Assembly: GCF_003459505.1 (NCBI RefSeq)
Contig: NZ_QRWD01000017.1
Location: 1-55,549 of the forward strand
From: Collinsella sp. AF20-14LB
GTDB taxonomy: Bacteria; Actinomycetota; Coriobacteriia; Coriobacteriales; Coriobacteriaceae
Reading direction: 5' to 3'
DNA length: 55,549 bases
A program made the translations under genes and the position numbers. The notes beneath the pieces were generated by a model. That model was not told the DNA's origin. It saw only the letters and a list, made by a program, of their open reading frames with translations, and ran no database searches. The first letter of the stretch is position 1; every line of letters begins with the position of its first letter. Below, piece by piece: positions 52,744 to 55,549 of this stretch.

Positions 52744-53148
52744 ATGGCTATCGAGAAGACCTTCATCATGATTAAGCCCGACGCGGTGCGCGATCGCAAG
52801 ATCGGCGAGATCGTTGCTCGTATTGAGCGTAGCGGCCTTGTCATCGAGCGCATGGAGATGACCACGCTCGAGCGCGCTACCGTCGAGGAGCACTACGCCC
52901 ATCTGGCCGACAAGCCTTTCTTTGGCGGTCTCTGCGACTTTATGACGAGCGGTCCGGTCGTCAAGATGGTCGTTTCCGGTCTTTCTGCTGTCTCCAAGAT
53001 GCGCACTCTTATGGGCGCTACCAACCCGCTTGATGCTGCCCCCGGCACCATCCGCGGCGACTTCGCTGTCGATGTCAACGCCAACGTGATTCACGGCTCC
53101 GACTGCCTGGAGAACGCCGAGATCGAGATCAAGCGCTTCTTTGGCTAA
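52744..53148 (+). CDS. ndk: nucleoside diphosphate kinase
   Basis: A protein of 134 residues, normal length. It balances NTP pools by phosphoryl transfer through a phosphohistidine. EKTFIMIKPDAVRD is at the start, and the active-site His is residue 117 in NVIHGSDC. GATNPLDAAPGTIRGDF is the conserved nucleotide-binding stretch. ATG 52744 has GAAAGG upstream. It is a single-gene unit with its own promoter and terminator. Confidence 0.96.
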   Translation: MAIEKTFIMIKPDAVRDRKIGEIVARIERSGLVIERMEMTTLERATVEEHYAHLADKPFFGGLCDFMTSGPVVKMVVSGLSAVSKMRTLMGATNPLDAAPGTIRGDFAVDVNANVIHGSDCLENAEIEIKRFFG

Positions 53149-53187
53149 ACCAGCTTTGACTCCTTAAAGCTGTTAGCGTGTGGCTTA

Positions 53188-53222
53188 GGCGCCGCGGAAC
53201 TCCATCCGCGGCGCCCTTTTTA
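53188..53222 (+). terminator. intrinsic terminator after ndk
   Basis: A perfect 11-bp stem (53188-53198 with 53205-53215) and 6-nt loop, then CTTTTTAT. Confidence 0.9.
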
Positions 53223-53228
53223 TCCCAG

Positions 53229-53314
53229 TAGATTTTTGGGACATGGCTAGAAATCTACCTTTTGTCGCACATGGACTGCGAAAGGTAGATTTCTAGGCAT
53301 GCCCCAAAAATCTA
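53229..53314. repeat. palindromic repeat element, 34-bp arms with two mismatches
   Basis: Positions 53229-53262 pair with 53281-53314. The loop contains TCGCA/TGCGA (53265-53269 with 53277-53281, sharing one base with the arm). The outer 19 bp, TAGATTTTTGGGACATG and two more bases, recur at 32436-32454. It lies in the convergent gap between ndk and rpiB, directly after a normal terminator, so termination does not explain it. Confidence 0.8.
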
Positions 53315-53362
53315 ATATAGAGCCCCCGCCCGGATTGCGTTGGCGTATGGCGTTGTAGGTCT

Positions 53363-53830
53363 TTAAGCTTCGTCGACGACCTTGAGGCCGCGGGTCTGGT
53401 CGATCTCGTTGAGGAGATTGACGCGACGCTCGTGACGGCCGCCCTCGAACTCGGCATCGAGCCACTCGTCGACGATCATCTTGGCGAGCTCGGAGCCCAC
53501 GACGCGGGCGCCAAAGGCGAGCACGTTGGTGTTGTTGTGCATGCGCGAGAGCTTGGCGCTGAAGGGCTCGGAGCACACGACGGCACGAACGCCCTCGACC
53601 TTGTTGGCGGCCAAGCTAATCCCGACACCGGTGCCGCAGATCAGGATGCCCAGATCGACGCCGCCGTTGGCTACGGCTTTGCCCACCTTGTAGCCGGCGA
53701 TGGGGTAATCAAAGCTCTCGGAGGTGTCGGTGCCAAAGTTCACGACCTCGCAGCCGCGCTCCTTCAGGTGCTCGGAAATGATGTTCTTGAGCTCGACGGC
53801 GGCGTGGTCGTTGCCGATACCGATCTTCAT
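53363..53830 (-). CDS. rpiB: ribose-5-phosphate isomerase B
   Basis: A protein of 155 residues interconverting ribose 5-phosphate and ribulose 5-phosphate. It starts IGIGNDHAAVELK and has ILICGTGVGISLAANK, where the Cys is the catalytic base in type-B enzymes, and HNNTNVLAFGARVVG. The actinobacterial/Firmicutes length fits. ATG 53830 follows GAGAGGA. Some homologues act on other phosphosugars, but RpiB is the simplest call. Confidence 0.92.
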   Translation of the reverse strand: MKIGIGNDHAAVELKNIISEHLKERGCEVVNFGTDTSESFDYPIAGYKVGKAVANGGVDLGILICGTGVGISLAANKVEGVRAVVCSEPFSAKLSRMHNNTNVLAFGARVVGSELAKMIVDEWLDAEFEGGRHERRVNLLNEIDQTRGLKVVDEA

Positions 53831-53976
53831 GAGTGGTTCCTCTCTGGTCCGTGCGGCGGAATTGCTAAAGGTCTTACCGCGTTCGACTGCATGATAGCGC
53901 GTCTTTTGCCTAAACACTCGGGCGTTTTTTGGTCAAACGCTTTAGCGGACGCGAACATCAGCCCATCACGAAAAAT

Positions 53977-53999
53977 GCCGCCAATTTGCTTCTGGCGGC
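53977..53999 (-). other. short perfect hairpin in the rpiB-cyuA gap
   Basis: GCCGCCA/TGGCGGC with a 9-nt loop; read on the minus strand a TTTTT follows after two bases. It lies upstream of rpiB and has no gene to terminate, so its role is unclear. The rest of the 267-bp gap holds only GCGTTT/AAACGC (about 53922-53940) and the promoter below. Confidence 0.4.
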
Positions 54000-54053
54000 C
54001 GTCTGCCGGAACTCGACTTGCGGTTTTTAGTGCCTTGTTATCAAATGGAGAAG

Positions 54054-54082
54054 TTGATACTTGCGAGAGCAACCCGTTATAC
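54054..54082 (+). promoter_or_regulatory. candidate promoter of the cysteine desulfidase gene
   Basis: TTGATA (54054-54059), a 17-bp spacer and TTATAC (54077-54082). It is only 15 bp from the start codon, so the mRNA would have almost no leader; treat as weak. Confidence 0.4.
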
Positions 54083-54097
54083 ATGTAGGAGATACCT

Positions 54098-55420
54098 ATG
54101 CCTACCGATTCCATCCGTGATACCGCGTTTTGTGATGTTTTGAACCGCGAGCTTGTCTGTGCGCTCGGCTGCACCGAGCCCATTGCCGTTGCCTATGCGG
54201 CGGCGCTGGCGAGCCAGACGCTTGGTTGCGAACCCGAACATATGGATGTTGTCTGCTCGGGCAACATCATCAAGAACGTAAAGAGCGTGACCGTGCCCAA
54301 CTCGGGCGGTATGCACGGTATTGAGGCCGCGGCCGTGCTGGGTGCTGTGGGCGGTGACGCCAAGAGCGCGCTCGAGGTGCTCGAGAGTGTTGGCGATGCA
54401 GACCGTGCTCGCGTGACCGAGCTGCTCTCCGATGCCGACTACTGCGATGTGTCGCTTGTCGAGGGTGTGCCTAACCTCTACATTAAGGTGACTGCCACGG
54501 CCGGAGGTCATACTGCGGTCGTCGAGATCACCGACCATCACACCAATGTTACGTGCCATACACTCGATGGCATTCCGGTGTGTGGCAAGTCGGCGGGGGA
54601 GTGTGCCGCCTGCGCCGAGCGCGTCGTGGCCGAGCGTGCCGCCGATAACGCCGATACGCCCATGTCGATTGAGTCTATCATTGACTTTATCGAGGACGGC
54701 GACATCGAGGGCGCCCGCGCTGCCGTTGAGCGTCAGATTGAGCTGAACGGCGCTATTAGCGCCGAGGGCTTGGCGAACGCTTGGGGCGCCGAGGTGGGCC
54801 GTACGCTGCTGGGCGCTCGCGCCGACGATGTCGCCTGCCGTGCGCGTGCGCGTGCGGCCGCCGGGTCTGACGCCCGTATGAACGGCTGTGCGCTACCGGT
54901 CGCCATTGTGTGCGGCTCGGGCAACCAGGGTATTACCTGTGCGTTGCCCGTTATGGAATATGCCGACTACCTGCGCTGCGACCACGAGCGCCTGGTGCGC
55001 GCCGTGATGCTGTCTGATCTTATTGCCGTGCATATCAAGAGCTATATTGGTGCGCTCTCGGCGTTTTGCGGTGCTATTTGCGCTGCGTGCGGTGCCGGCG
55101 CGGCGATTACCTGGCTGTGCGGTGGCACGCGCGAGCAGATCGGCGCGACGGTCTCCAATACGCTCGGTAACGTGGGCGGCATCGTGTGCGATGGCGCCAA
55201 GGCAAGCTGCGCCGCTAAGATTTCCGCTGCCGTTGATGCGGCGATTCTGGGCCACGATATGGCCATGCAGGGCCGCGGCTTCCGTGCCGGCGAGGGCCTG
55301 ATTCAGGATACGGTGGAAGAGACGATCGCCAGCATGGGCTATGTGGGCCGCGTTGGCATGAAGGATACCGACGTCGAGATCCTCAACATCATGATCGGCA
55401 AGACCATCGTCGACTGCTAG
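54098..55420 (+). CDS. cyuA: L-cysteine desulfidase family protein (CyuA/YhaM, UPF0597)
   Basis: A protein of 440 residues. The family, once called serine dehydratase alpha-like, degrades cysteine to pyruvate, ammonia and sulfide with an oxygen-sensitive iron-sulfur cluster. The conserved LGCTEPIAVAYAAA lies near residues 22-36, GNIIKNVKSVTVPN follows, and GSGNQGITCALPV and GGIVCDGAKASCAAK contain further likely cluster cysteines. The protein has many cysteines, as expected for an anaerobe. AGGAG precedes the ATG. Confidence 0.9.
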   Translation: MPTDSIRDTAFCDVLNRELVCALGCTEPIAVAYAAALASQTLGCEPEHMDVVCSGNIIKNVKSVTVPNSGGMHGIEAAAVLGAVGGDAKSALEVLESVGDADRARVTELLSDADYCDVSLVEGVPNLYIKVTATAGGHTAVVEITDHHTNVTCHTLDGIPVCGKSAGECAACAERVVAERAADNADTPMSIESIIDFIEDGDIEGARAAVERQIELNGAISAEGLANAWGAEVGRTLLGARADDVACRARARAAAGSDARMNGCALPVAIVCGSGNQGITCALPVMEYADYLRCDHERLVRAVMLSDLIAVHIKSYIGALSAFCGAICAACGAGAAITWLCGGTREQIGATVSNTLGNVGGIVCDGAKASCAAKISAAVDAAILGHDMAMQGRGFRAGEGLIQDTVEETIASMGYVGRVGMKDTDVEILNIMIGKTIVDC

Positions 55421-55549
55421 GGGCTCTGGGGCACTGCATCTTGTTGTTGAAACTATCGCGCTTGTGGCTGTAAAGCACCTGCCTGCATTGCGGACAGCGA
55501 GGATCTCGCGGTATGTCACCAGGTCGTTCTCGCGCTTGATGCGCTCGAG
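55421..55549. other. right edge, no assignable gene
   Basis: A minus-strand frame enters from the right edge (reading LERIKRENDLVTYREILAV) but stays open far into the desulfidase gene as its antisense, so I cannot say where a real gene would end. It could be the 3' part of a gene or a fragment. Nothing else is seen here. Confidence 0.3.

Noticed and set aside
54893..55549. Minus-strand frame entering from the right edge
   Set aside because: Beyond 55420 it becomes antisense of the desulfidase gene, so no plausible gene end can be defined; left as unassigned.

Overview
The window is high-GC bacterial DNA with densely packed genes. Gene content and order suggest an anaerobic actinobacterium of the class Coriobacteriia, most likely Collinsella or a close relative. 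The clues are arginine deiminase pathway genes, a Gram-positive division cluster with sepF, yggT and divIVA, and an L-cysteine desulfidase. This assignment is inferred from gene order and protein recognition, not from a database search. No rRNA, tRNA, CRISPR array, prophage or intact insertion sequence is visible.

Left arm (1-8300): the 3' end of arcA, then a catabolic ornithine carbamoyltransferase and a YfcC/ArcD-type transporter (arginine deiminase pathway). Next come a DUF1846 protein, a small winged-helix regulator, pyrG and xerD.

Division and wall cluster (8300-32340): an elaborate mraZ promoter drives mraZ, rsmH, ftsL, ftsI, murF, mraY, murD, ftsW, murG, murC, murB, ftsQ and ftsZ. murE and ftsA are absent. 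The usual run pgeF-yggS-sepF-yggT-divIVA follows, but a pstSCAB-phoU phosphate operon sits between pgeF and yggS. yggT has no ATG, GTG or TTG at its expected start and probably begins at AUC.

Middle (32340-44610): a nitroreductase, a Pit phosphate transporter with its DUF47 partner, a BI-1 membrane protein, a PARG-like macrodomain protein lacking one catalytic Glu, an SGNH hydrolase, a pentapeptide-like protein, thiD, thiC under a TPP riboswitch, yaaA and an M18 aminopeptidase. Several gene ends carry long nested hairpins.

Right arm (44700-55549): polA, a HAD phosphatase, argG, a 56-residue protein, argH, ndk, rpiB and a cysteine desulfidase gene. The long argG leader encodes a short peptide ending in three consecutive CGA arginine codons, followed by mutually exclusive hairpins. 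It looks like an arginine-sensing attenuator and is the strongest candidate for an undescribed system here. With arcA/arcB at the other end, the window holds both arginine breakdown and the last two steps of arginine synthesis.

Other unusual signals are two strand-asymmetric A/C-rich patches, a dispersed palindromic repeat, and two kinds of repeated site in the mraZ promoter.
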